Shown piece by piece: positions 8,123 through 14,946 of a stretch of 64,000 bases of DNA. Position 1 is the first letter of the stretch; each line of letters opens with the position of its first letter. The notes under the pieces are model-generated. The model made no database searches and was not told the origin of the DNA. It worked only from the letters and a program-made list of their open reading frames with translations. A program made the position numbers and the translations under genes. Origin of the DNA: RGEC01 sp964475595 (GTDB lineage: Bacteria > Bacteroidota > Bacteroidia > NS11-12g > UBA955); contig CAYYXG010000004.1 of the NCBI GenBank assembly GCA_964475595.1, positions 62,001-126,000 on the forward strand. Reading direction: 5' to 3'.

Positions 8123-9105
8123 AAAGGGTTTTAATTACCGGAGCTGCCGGCTTTCTGGGCTCACACCTTTGCGACAGGTTCATCAAGGAAGGTTACCACG
8201 TTATAGGCATGGATAACCTGATTACAGGGGATCTTAGGAACATTGAACACTTATTTCACCTGGAACAGTTTGAGTTTTACAACCATGATGTAAGCAAATT
8301 TGTGCATGTACCCGGGCAACTGGATTATATACTGCATTTTGCCAGTCCGGCCAGCCCGATTGATTATTTAAAGATTCCCATTCAGACCTTGAAGGTGGGC
8401 TCTTTGGGCACGCATAATTTGCTTGGACTTGCAAAAAGTAAGGGTGCGCGCATTTTAGTGGCTTCTACCAGCGAAGTGTATGGCGATCCAACTGTGCACC
8501 CACAGAATGAGGATTACTGGGGCAATGTAAACCCCATTGGTCCCAGGGGTGTGTATGATGAGGCCAAGCGTTTTCAGGAGGCCATTACCATGGCCTATCA
8601 CACGTATCATGGTGTAGAAACACGTATAGTGCGTATTTTCAATACGTATGGTCCCAGAATGCGCCTGAACGATGGCCGTGTGTTGCCTGCGTTCATTGGG
8701 CAAGCGCTGCGTGGCGAAGACCTAACCATTTTTGGCGATGGTAGCCAGACCCGCAGTTTCTGCTATGTGGATGACCTGGTGGAAGGCATATACCGCCTGT
8801 TGCTGAGCGACTATGCTTATCCCGTAAATATTGGAAATCCCGATGAAATCACCATTGCAGAATTTGCCGAAGAAATCATCAAGCTGACAGGCACTACCCA
8901 AAAGGTCATTTACAAGCCATTGCCGGTGGACGATCCCAAGCAACGGCAGCCCGATATCACCCGTGCCCGCAGCATTTTGGCCTGGGAGCCCAATGTAGAT
9001 CGTGCAGAAGGATTGCGTATCACCTATGATTATTTCAAAGGCCTTTCGCATGATCGCCTGTATGAAGAGGCACACCACAAGGATTTTGGGAAGTTTACGA
9101 AATAG
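8119..9105 (+). CDS. UDP-glucuronate decarboxylase (UDP-xylose synthase, SDR family)
   Basis: 328-residue extended short-chain dehydrogenase. Seen: NAD-binding GAAGFLGSH (G8, G11, G14), the active-site stretch ASTSEVYGDP (E119) and the YxxxK pair Y146/K150 (GVYDEAKR), followed by the substrate-binding RIFNTYGPRMRLNDGR block that is characteristic of UXS. The enzyme converts UDP-glucuronate to UDP-xylose through a 4-keto intermediate. It is the last gene of the three-gene operon and follows ugd with a 4-bp overlap, so the order oxidation then decarboxylation is preserved. The likely sink is exopolysaccharide or LPS. The next gene is convergent and starts the MazF-like TA locus after 24 bp. Confidence 0.93.
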   Translation: MKRVLITGAAGFLGSHLCDRFIKEGYHVIGMDNLITGDLRNIEHLFHLEQFEFYNHDVSKFVHVPGQLDYILHFASPASPIDYLKIPIQTLKVGSLGTHNLLGLAKSKGARILVASTSEVYGDPTVHPQNEDYWGNVNPIGPRGVYDEAKRFQEAITMAYHTYHGVETRIVRIFNTYGPRMRLNDGRVLPAFIGQALRGEDLTIFGDGSQTRSFCYVDDLVEGIYRLLLSDYAYPVNIGNPDEITIAEFAEEIIKLTGTTQKVIYKPLPVDDPKQRQPDITRARSILAWEPNVDRAEGLRITYDYFKGLSHDRLYEEAHHKDFGKFTK

Positions 9106-9129
9106 TGTTGAGGTTGCCGGGGTTATGGG

Positions 9130-9480
9130 TTAATCATTCCCCAGATCCATCACGATTTTTAGGTTTTCTTTCACTTTTTTGGAAAGAGATTCCCCAATTT
9201 GTCCGGTTTTTTTGATTAGTCGTCTGTTATCGATGGCCCGTAGCTGATCAATCATGATATCGCAGTTGACTTTCATTTTTGCCGTGCCTTTTCGAATATG
9301 CACCCGCAGAATTTGGCTGCTGGGTTTAATATTGGTGGTAATCGGGCAGATGAGGGTAGAGGGATGAATATTGTTCAGCAGGTTGGTCTGAATGATTAGT
9401 ACCGGTCGGGTTTTAGCTGCTTTGGTTCCAAACTGTGGGTCCAGGTTGGCAAGCCAAATGTCATCCTTTTTAATCTTCAT
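9130..9480 (-). CDS. MazF/PemK-family toxin (endoribonuclease)
   Basis: 116 residues from ATG 9480 (MKIKKDDIWLANLDPQFGTK). Seen: the N-terminal GDIWLANLDP-type strand, KTRPVLIIQTN, LICPITTNI and the end MKVNCDIMIDQLRAIDNRRL, which together are the PemK/MazF SH3-like fold. The family cleaves mRNA at specific short sequences. A longer start at 9504 would run further back into the antitoxin gene; I prefer 9480, which gives an 11-bp overlap with the antitoxin stop (9470-9472) and a standard N-terminus. It is the second gene of a TA pair controlled from the operator at 9711-9736. It looks intact. Confidence 0.87.
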   Translation of the reverse strand: MKIKKDDIWLANLDPQFGTKAAKTRPVLIIQTNLLNNIHPSTLICPITTNIKPSSQILRVHIRKGTAKMKVNCDIMIDQLRAIDNRRLIKKTGQIGESLSKKVKENLKIVMDLGND

Positions 9481-9703
9481 AAGCGTCGATATTTTCAAAT
9501 TCATTCAACACTTTCATGGATTCTGCCGCCACCATGGCCGACTCTTCTTTGAGGGATTTGGCCAAAAACTTCCTTTTTTGAATGCGATTATAGTATTCCA
9601 GGGCCTCGTTGATGTAGCGGTTTCGGGGTTTTTTTAGTTGCTCAAGCACGTTTTCGGTATCCTGAAACACATCCTCATCGATTTTTAGGGATATAATTTT
9701 CAT
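9470..9703 (-). CDS. Antitoxin of the MazF-like pair (ribbon-helix-helix type)
   Basis: 77 residues from ATG 9703 (MKIISLKIDEDVFQDTENVL). An upstream in-frame start at 9823 would add 40 hydrophobic residues and place the promoter and operator inside the gene, so it is rejected. The N-terminus has the strand-helix-helix pattern of RHH antitoxins (ISLKIDEDVF, then KKPRNRYINEALEYYNRIQKR), and the acidic end (NEFENIDAYED) is the usual toxin-wrapping tail. The toxin start lies within its last codons. Such proteins repress their own operon by binding palindromes near the promoter, which matches the tandem repeats found just upstream. Confidence 0.8.
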   Translation of the reverse strand: MKIISLKIDEDVFQDTENVLEQLKKPRNRYINEALEYYNRIQKRKFLAKSLKEESAMVAAESMKVLNEFENIDAYED

Positions 9704-9710
9704 ATATTTA

Positions 9711-9736
9711 AAAAGTATATACCAAAAGTATATACA
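9711..9736 (-). promoter_or_regulatory. Tandem 13-bp operator with embedded -7 box (antitoxin promoter)
   Basis: Two consecutive 13-bp copies, AAAAGTATATACC and AAAAGTATATACA, each hold the palindrome GTATATAC (9715-9722 and 9728-9735). On the minus strand an exact -7 box TACTTTTG (9723-9730) lies between and overlaps the two palindromes. A repressor bound to both would block the promoter, which is the normal arrangement for TA autoregulation. Confidence 0.65.
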
Positions 9737-9951
9737 AAAAAGGAAATATGCAATTAAAAAATGATAAAATAATGAAGGTTTTTTTGGAGGGATCATGCAG
9801 AAATAAAGGAATGTCTGAATCAATTGCTACATGCAGTATAGCCACAGAATGGGAATTAAAAAGATTATTTTGCATATCAGGCGACAAGAAGGTTGACTCT
9901 GTGGTAATGGGATATTGTATCGAACAGTTTGACAGTATTCTGCATAATTAC

Positions 9952-9959
9952 TATTTTTG
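9952..9959 (+). promoter_or_regulatory. -7 promoter box of the PspC-like gene
   Basis: TATTTTTG (exact TAnnTTTG) ends 4 nt before the ATG at 9964, so the transcript should be leaderless or nearly so. Confidence 0.6.
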
Positions 9960-9963
9960 AACC

Positions 9964-10182
9964 ATGAGCTGGATAAAATACACCATCGAAAAGCGCGCTT
10001 TTGGGGTTTGTGAAACCTTGGGAGATAAGCTGGGTATATCCTCTGGCAGAATACGCCTGTATTTTATCTATACCTCCTGCCTCACCCTGGGTTCGCCCGT
10101 TATATTTTACCTGATTGCCGCATTCTGGCTGAACATCCGCCGCTACCAGCAAGAAGGACGCTCAAGGGTGTGGGATATTTAG
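9964..10182 (+). CDS. Small PspC-domain membrane protein
   Basis: 72 residues. The segment RIRLYFIYTSCLTLGSPVIFYLIAAFWLN forms the PspC-type hydrophobic hairpin or single membrane span, after a short amphipathic N-terminus with the FGVCETLGDKLGISSGRIR motif that typically opens PspC domains. PspC proteins are linked to envelope-stress signalling; in Bacteroidota short stand-alone versions of unknown role are common. It is a single gene with its own promoter box 4 nt upstream and no clear partner. The following 220 bp hold dispersed repeats. Confidence 0.7.
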   Translation: MSWIKYTIEKRAFGVCETLGDKLGISSGRIRLYFIYTSCLTLGSPVIFYLIAAFWLNIRRYQQEGRSRVWDI

Positions 10183-10184
10183 GG

Positions 10185-10400
10185 TTTTTTTTGATTGGTT
10201 TATTAGTTTAATAGTATTTTGGTTTACTGGAATATTAGTCTATTGGTAATTTGCATTAACCAAATAAACCAATAAACGACTAAACTGGGTACAATTAATA
10301 CAGCACGGTAGCGGGTATATTGGTTTAATGGTTAATTAGTTGAATAGTTTATTGGTAATCCGATTTTACCCAATAAACCAATCCACAATTAAACCCAATA
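10185..10400. repeat. Dispersed intergenic repeats based on accaataaac/gtttattggt
   Basis: The gap holds many copies of the words ggttta, taatag, attggt and their complements. A clear inverted repeat is gtttattggtaa...ttacccaataaac (about 10346-10378), and ttggtttatt near 10195 pairs with aataaaccaa near 10263. The same vocabulary builds the 70-bp tandem repeats at 36.7 kb, so this is one repeat family. I see no gene in it. Confidence 0.75.
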
Positions 10401-10405
10401 GCTAC

Positions 10406-12076
10406 TTAAAAATTCGAACTCACCGTAAAGCGAACCCCACTAAATGCCGGCTCCAGACGGCAAATACCGCCCGAGCAGTTCACGCCCTGTTGCTGCTTGA
10501 GGTATCCGATGGTGTAAACGCTGTTGCCCTTCGTATAACCCATGTAAATCATTGGATAGTGAAGTACTTCGTTGGCAATAACCATGTTTGAATAACGGTG
10601 GGGGTCAATATTGACCATGTCTCCGGCACCCACATACCAAACCGGATTGAGGTAGAGCTCGGCGATAAGATTGGCAAACGATCCCTGATCTTTTTCGGTA
10701 TGCAGGTATTGCGTTTCTATACGTAGACTGCGGTGTTTAGGCAGTTTTAGGGTGAGTTCTCCGAACGGAGTGAGGGTAAAAACATCGTCATAAGCGTTTT
10801 CCTGCTCATAACGCGCCTGGTTGTACTGAATGCTTTGCATACCCAGTTTGAGCTTGGCTTTTTTACTCAGCGTCTGGATGATTTCACCGTAGTATTCTCT
10901 GAAAAGCACAATCTCCTTGTTGTTTTTACCATTATTTTTTAGGGATTGCACGTAACTTCCGTTGAGCGTTATCTGGGTGCCCTTACGGGGTTTGATATCC
11001 AGTTCGCCCTGTATTCCATTTTCACCCAATTCCTGTGCAGGGGCATTGTATCTGGCCAGCAATCGATAAGTGTTTTGGCGTGTGAGCGACGGCAGGTAAG
11101 ACATCAACCCATTCAGCAATTGTTCGTTGGGTGTGATTCTCAGCGGGAATTTGTCTACATGGCGGGCCTGAAGATTCAATCCGATACTGGCCTTGTGTTT
11201 ACCCCATTTCATGCCGCTTTTTCCCCAGCTAAGTGATGTATAATACACTTTTCCATCGGAGGATATCAGCCGGTTACTCATATCGCGAATGGCTTCAGGG
11301 GTTTTGTAATTCACCTCGGCGTTCCAGGTAAGATTTCCCAAATTGTAGGTCAAATATCCATTAAACCCATAAACATTGTATTTGGGTATGAAACGTTTAT
11401 CAATATCGTACGTGTTAATTTCAGCCACAAGCCCGTCTATGGTTCCGCGGTCCAGCGTGCGGTTCAGGGCGCTGCTTCCAATTTGCAGTGTTCCAAATTT
11501 TGCATCAGTGCCCAGGTTGATGTTGCCTTCCAGGTTGGCACCGGCAATTACCTGCTTGCTGTAGCCAAACCGGTTTTCCAGATAACCCTTCTGATTGCCT
11601 CCAAACCCTTTCAGTTTCCAGTTGTCGTTGAAAGCGTATTCAAGTTTAACCCCCTGCAGCGCGTAATCAATACCAATCTGACGTTGTTCATAGGCACGAA
11701 ATAAGATACCAGAACCCAGCTGATCATAGAAAGAGCCGGCGGTAATCGTCAGTTTGTCAATCTGCTTGGACGCCTGCCAGAAACCAATACCATGACTGGT
11801 GAATGATCCTTGTGGATTCAGCAAGGGCGAATTGTTCAGTGCATCATATCTCACCGTGAAACTATACCCTTTAATGCGATAATTCATAAACAGCCACGCA
11901 TCCACACTGGCGCTATTTTCCTGATACACTTTGGTGCTTGCACCAATTTTATCATCTCGCAAATATTTTTGATAATTCAGTAAAAGATTCCCACTGAATT
12001 GTCCTTTATCGTCATTGCTTTGTGCCCAAAGCCAGGAGGGTGCGCATACAAGGAGGCAGTACAATACTCTTTTCAA
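10406..12076 (-). CDS. DUF6029-family outer-membrane beta-barrel protein
   Basis: 556 residues from a TTG start (12076) that opens a good signal peptide (MKRVLYCLLVCAPSWLWAQ). The rest is a run of alternating hydrophobic/polar strands with aromatic girdles, ending in FSGVRFTVSSNF, a C-terminal Phe typical of outer-membrane barrels. The opening GQFSGNLLLNYQKYLRDDKIGA and GIGFWQASKQIDKLTITAGSF regions fit the Bacteroidota DUF6029 family, whose function is unknown. A near-match -7 box (TAAACTTG) lies 7 nt upstream of the TTG, the same close spacing seen for several other genes here. Two cysteines (VNCSGGICR) near the end may form a disulfide. Confidence 0.75.
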   Translation of the reverse strand: MKRVLYCLLVCAPSWLWAQSNDDKGQFSGNLLLNYQKYLRDDKIGASTKVYQENSASVDAWLFMNYRIKGYSFTVRYDALNNSPLLNPQGSFTSHGIGFWQASKQIDKLTITAGSFYDQLGSGILFRAYEQRQIGIDYALQGVKLEYAFNDNWKLKGFGGNQKGYLENRFGYSKQVIAGANLEGNINLGTDAKFGTLQIGSSALNRTLDRGTIDGLVAEINTYDIDKRFIPKYNVYGFNGYLTYNLGNLTWNAEVNYKTPEAIRDMSNRLISSDGKVYYTSLSWGKSGMKWGKHKASIGLNLQARHVDKFPLRITPNEQLLNGLMSYLPSLTRQNTYRLLARYNAPAQELGENGIQGELDIKPRKGTQITLNGSYVQSLKNNGKNNKEIVLFREYYGEIIQTLSKKAKLKLGMQSIQYNQARYEQENAYDDVFTLTPFGELTLKLPKHRSLRIETQYLHTEKDQGSFANLIAELYLNPVWYVGAGDMVNIDPHRYSNMVIANEVLHYPMIYMGYTKGNSVYTIGYLKQQQGVNCSGGICRLEPAFSGVRFTVSSNF

Positions 12077-12147
12077 AGCACTGCAAGTTTAAGACAAATC
12101 CTTGGAATATCGGCACAGGTAAGCAAGCAAGGTACCCATCTATTTAC

Positions 12148-12155
12148 TAAATTTG
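12148..12155 (+). promoter_or_regulatory. -7 promoter box of miaB
   Basis: TAAATTTG (exact TAnnTTTG) ends 7 nt before the GTG start at 12163. Confidence 0.6.
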
Positions 12156-12162
12156 CAGGTCT

Positions 12163-13554
12163 GTGACAGAAACAGCCACCCAAATCGCCGCAAGAAAACT
12201 CTATATTGAAAGTTATGGCTGTGCCATGAATTTTAGTGACAGTGAAATTATCGCCTCTATCATGGGCGAGCATGGTTTTGCCACCACCAAGGACGAGTTT
12301 GATGCCGATGTGATTTTTTTAAACACTTGTGCCATCAGGGATAATGCTGAACAGCGTATCCGTGAGCGACTTAAACACCTGCGTGCCAACAAAAAACAAA
12401 ACCGCGATCTGATCATCGGGGTGTTGGGCTGTATGGCAGAGCGCCTGAAAGATAAGCTGCTGGAGGAGGAAAAGCTGGTGGATGTGGTGGCGGGTCCGGA
12501 TAGTTACCGCGAACTGCCCAAGCTGGTAGCCGAAGTGGATGAAGGCGGGCGTGCCATCAACGTGCTGCTGAGCCGCGAAGAAACCTACGGCGACTTAAAC
12601 CCGGTGCGGCTGAACAGCAATGGGGTTACGGCATTCATCAGCATCATGCGCGGTTGCGACAATATGTGTAGCTTCTGTGTGGTGCCTTTCACCCGCGGAC
12701 GGGAGCGCAGCCGAGACCCTGAAAGTATTTTAAGGGAAGCCCGCGAACTGGCGGCTGCCGGTTACAAAGAAATCACCCTGCTGGGCCAGAATGTAGACAG
12801 CTACCTTTGGTTTGGCGGTGGGCCCAAAAAAGAATTTAAACATCTTACCGAAGAGGAAAAAGCCCAATCGGTAGATTTTGCCGATTTGCTGGAAATGACG
12901 GCTCTGGCCGTTCCTGAACTTCGCATACGCTACAGCACCAGCCACCCGCGTGATATCACGGAAAAGGTGGTGCATACCATGGCAAAATATAAAAATGTAT
13001 GCAACTACATACACCTTCCGGCTCAAAGCGGAAATAGCCGTGTGCTGGAGGTGATGAGCCGCAACTACACCCGGGAATGGTACATGGATAAAGTAAGCAT
13101 GATCCGTTCCATCCTGCCGGATTGTGGCATATCCTGCGATATCATAGCCGGATTTTGCACTGAAACTGAAGAAGAGCACCAAGACACCCTTTCACTGATG
13201 GAATGGGCCCGTTTCGATTTCAGCTACATGTATAAATATAGCGAACGCCCCGGTACACCGGCTGCTAAAAAACTCACCGATGATGTTCCTGAAGACGTGA
13301 AAGGCCGCCGTTTGCAAGAGATCATTGCACTGCAAAATGAGGTGTCAAAAGCCAAAAATCTGGAATATATTGGCAAGGTAGTGGAGGTTTTGGTAGAGGC
13401 GGAAAGCAAGCGCAGCAGCGAGGAGTGGATGGGCAGAAATGACCAGAATGTGGTAACGGTTTTTCCGAAGGAACATTTCAAAAAGGGAGAATTGGTAAAA
13501 GTGTTGGTGCACAGTGCCAGCACCACCACCCTGAAAGGCACAGCGGTATTATAG
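12163..13554 (+). CDS. miaB: tRNA-2-methylthio-N6-dimethylallyladenosine synthase
   Basis: 463 residues from GTG 12163. MiaB adds the methylthio group at C2 of i6A37 in tRNA using two [4Fe-4S] clusters. The auxiliary-cluster cysteines are C20 (YGCAMN), C56 (LNTCAIRDNAEQ) and C90 (GVLGCMAER). The radical-SAM CxxxCxxC motif is C165-C169-C172 (RGCDNMCSFCVVPFTRGRERSR). A C-terminal TRAM domain ends the protein. The family usually reads YGCQMN at the first cysteine; here it is YGCAMN. The -7 box is only 7 nt upstream of the start, so no Shine-Dalgarno leader is expected. Confidence 0.96.
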   Translation: MTETATQIAARKLYIESYGCAMNFSDSEIIASIMGEHGFATTKDEFDADVIFLNTCAIRDNAEQRIRERLKHLRANKKQNRDLIIGVLGCMAERLKDKLLEEEKLVDVVAGPDSYRELPKLVAEVDEGGRAINVLLSREETYGDLNPVRLNSNGVTAFISIMRGCDNMCSFCVVPFTRGRERSRDPESILREARELAAAGYKEITLLGQNVDSYLWFGGGPKKEFKHLTEEEKAQSVDFADLLEMTALAVPELRIRYSTSHPRDITEKVVHTMAKYKNVCNYIHLPAQSGNSRVLEVMSRNYTREWYMDKVSMIRSILPDCGISCDIIAGFCTETEEEHQDTLSLMEWARFDFSYMYKYSERPGTPAAKKLTDDVPEDVKGRRLQEIIALQNEVSKAKNLEYIGKVVEVLVEAESKRSSEEWMGRNDQNVVTVFPKEHFKKGELVKVLVHSASTTTLKGTAVL

Positions 13555-13579
13555 GTTGCGGTTTATCCTTTAAGAATTA

Positions 13580-14926
13580 TCAATAGGCACGAATGGGCCA
13601 CACATAGTAGCGGTTACCTTTTCCGCTGCCAAACGTAGCATTTCCAATGTCAAAGTTTACGCCATAGGCACTGCTGCCACCCGATGTTTCTGTGCTGCTC
13701 CAAACGCTAGTTTCATAGGGCATGGTTTTAGCACCGGAAATGGTGGCTAGGGTTCTGTTAACAGCAAGGTTGTTTTGCCACAACAACAGCAGTTCATATT
13801 CAGCGGGCAGATACCAGTCGCTGAAGCCACCGCTTACCAGGTCAATGCATAGCTTAGCAGCACTGTTTATGTGTCCGGATTGACCCACTATGGCTAGTGA
13901 GTTGCTCAGGCCGTTCGAATAGCTTTTCGCTGATGGGGAAACGGCGCTGGTAACATTACTCCAAACCTCAGAACTTGAAAGCCAGGTGGTTCCCACTACC
14001 AGGCCATGCTCATTGCCCAGTGTGTCTTTCCATACATGAAATACAACTCCACCCCCAAATTTTTCACCTACGAAATGGGTAAAACCACTCCCTGATTTAA
14101 CAGAGTTGGAAGTGATAAAACCCATTTTAGCAATGCTTGCTGAGTCGATTTTGGGCAACACTACAAAGCCGCCCCTGCTAAGAAATAAGGTGTCGCTTTT
14201 TCGGCTAATTACCTGAAGTTCATTGGTGGTATCTGCATCTGTTTCTTTGGGCAACAACACGTAATTACCCTTACTTAAAAAGAGGGTATCCCGGTTTCGG
14301 CTCAGCAATTGAAGCTCGTTGGTAGGGTCGTCATCCTTGGCTTTAGGCAAAACCACAAATCCTCCTTTGCTCAGAAATACCGTATCATTTCTGCCGGATA
14401 GAACCTGAAGTTCATTGGCGGGGTCGCTGTCGTTGTCTGTTGACAGCACTACATATCCGCCACGGCTTAGAAAAATGGTGTCGCCTTTGCGTTCAAGAAC
14501 CTGTAATTCATTGGTGTTGGAGGTGTCTTTCACATTGCCTGCATACAGCGCATAGGGAACGCTCAGCAGCTGGGCTATGCCTTCCAAGGTGTATTGATTA
14601 CCTCCTTTTAGGTCGGTTTCAGTCTTGAGAAAATAGGGCCCTTTTGCCCAGTCGATGTTGTTAAATACACCACTAATAACATTTCCACCACCAATTTCTA
14701 ACGTAGCCAGCCCGTTTATATTGGTTTTTACGGAATGGGTTTCCTTGTATACCGCGTTGCCTGTACTACCACCCTGCAAAATACTTAGCTGAACGCCAAT
14801 TGAATTGTTGGCAAGAATTTGCTGTGAAGCATCGCGAACCACCATCTGATAACTGATGCGTGAGGGAGGTTGGGCAACAACGGCTGTGCTCAGACAAAAA
14901 ACCAATCCTACTATTGTTTTTCTCAT
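13580..14926 (-). CDS. Secreted repeat protein with C-terminal DUF1566/Lcl-like domain
   Basis: 448 residues with a signal peptide (MRKTIVGLVFCLSTAVVAQ). Residues ~20-135 form a beta-rich head (ISYQMVVRDASQQILAN...) common at the front of Bacteroidota fibre-like proteins. Residues ~137-270 are four copies of a ~32-residue unit, NELQVL-R--DT-FLS-GG-VVLP, separated by Asp-rich linkers; this looks like a stalk. The last ~170 residues (GGVVFHVWKDTLGNEHGLVV..., FSDWYLPAEYELLLLWQN, SVWSSTE, YYVWPIRAY) match the DUF1566/Lcl C-terminal domain seen on surface and fibre proteins. There is no T9SS sorting domain. It ends 25 bp from the convergent miaB. Confidence 0.75.
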   Translation of the reverse strand: MRKTIVGLVFCLSTAVVAQPPSRISYQMVVRDASQQILANNSIGVQLSILQGGSTGNAVYKETHSVKTNINGLATLEIGGGNVISGVFNNIDWAKGPYFLKTETDLKGGNQYTLEGIAQLLSVPYALYAGNVKDTSNTNELQVLERKGDTIFLSRGGYVVLSTDNDSDPANELQVLSGRNDTVFLSKGGFVVLPKAKDDDPTNELQLLSRNRDTLFLSKGNYVLLPKETDADTTNELQVISRKSDTLFLSRGGFVVLPKIDSASIAKMGFITSNSVKSGSGFTHFVGEKFGGGVVFHVWKDTLGNEHGLVVGTTWLSSSEVWSNVTSAVSPSAKSYSNGLSNSLAIVGQSGHINSAAKLCIDLVSGGFSDWYLPAEYELLLLWQNNLAVNRTLATISGAKTMPYETSVWSSTETSGGSSAYGVNFDIGNATFGSGKGNRYYVWPIRAY

Positions 14927-14946
14927 GTTTTTTTCGTATATTTATG

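Noticed and set aside
9748..9960. 70-codon plus-strand frame between the TA operator and the PspC-like gene
   Set aside because: No family, no promoter box at its start, and its end overlaps the -7 box of the PspC-like gene; probably chance.
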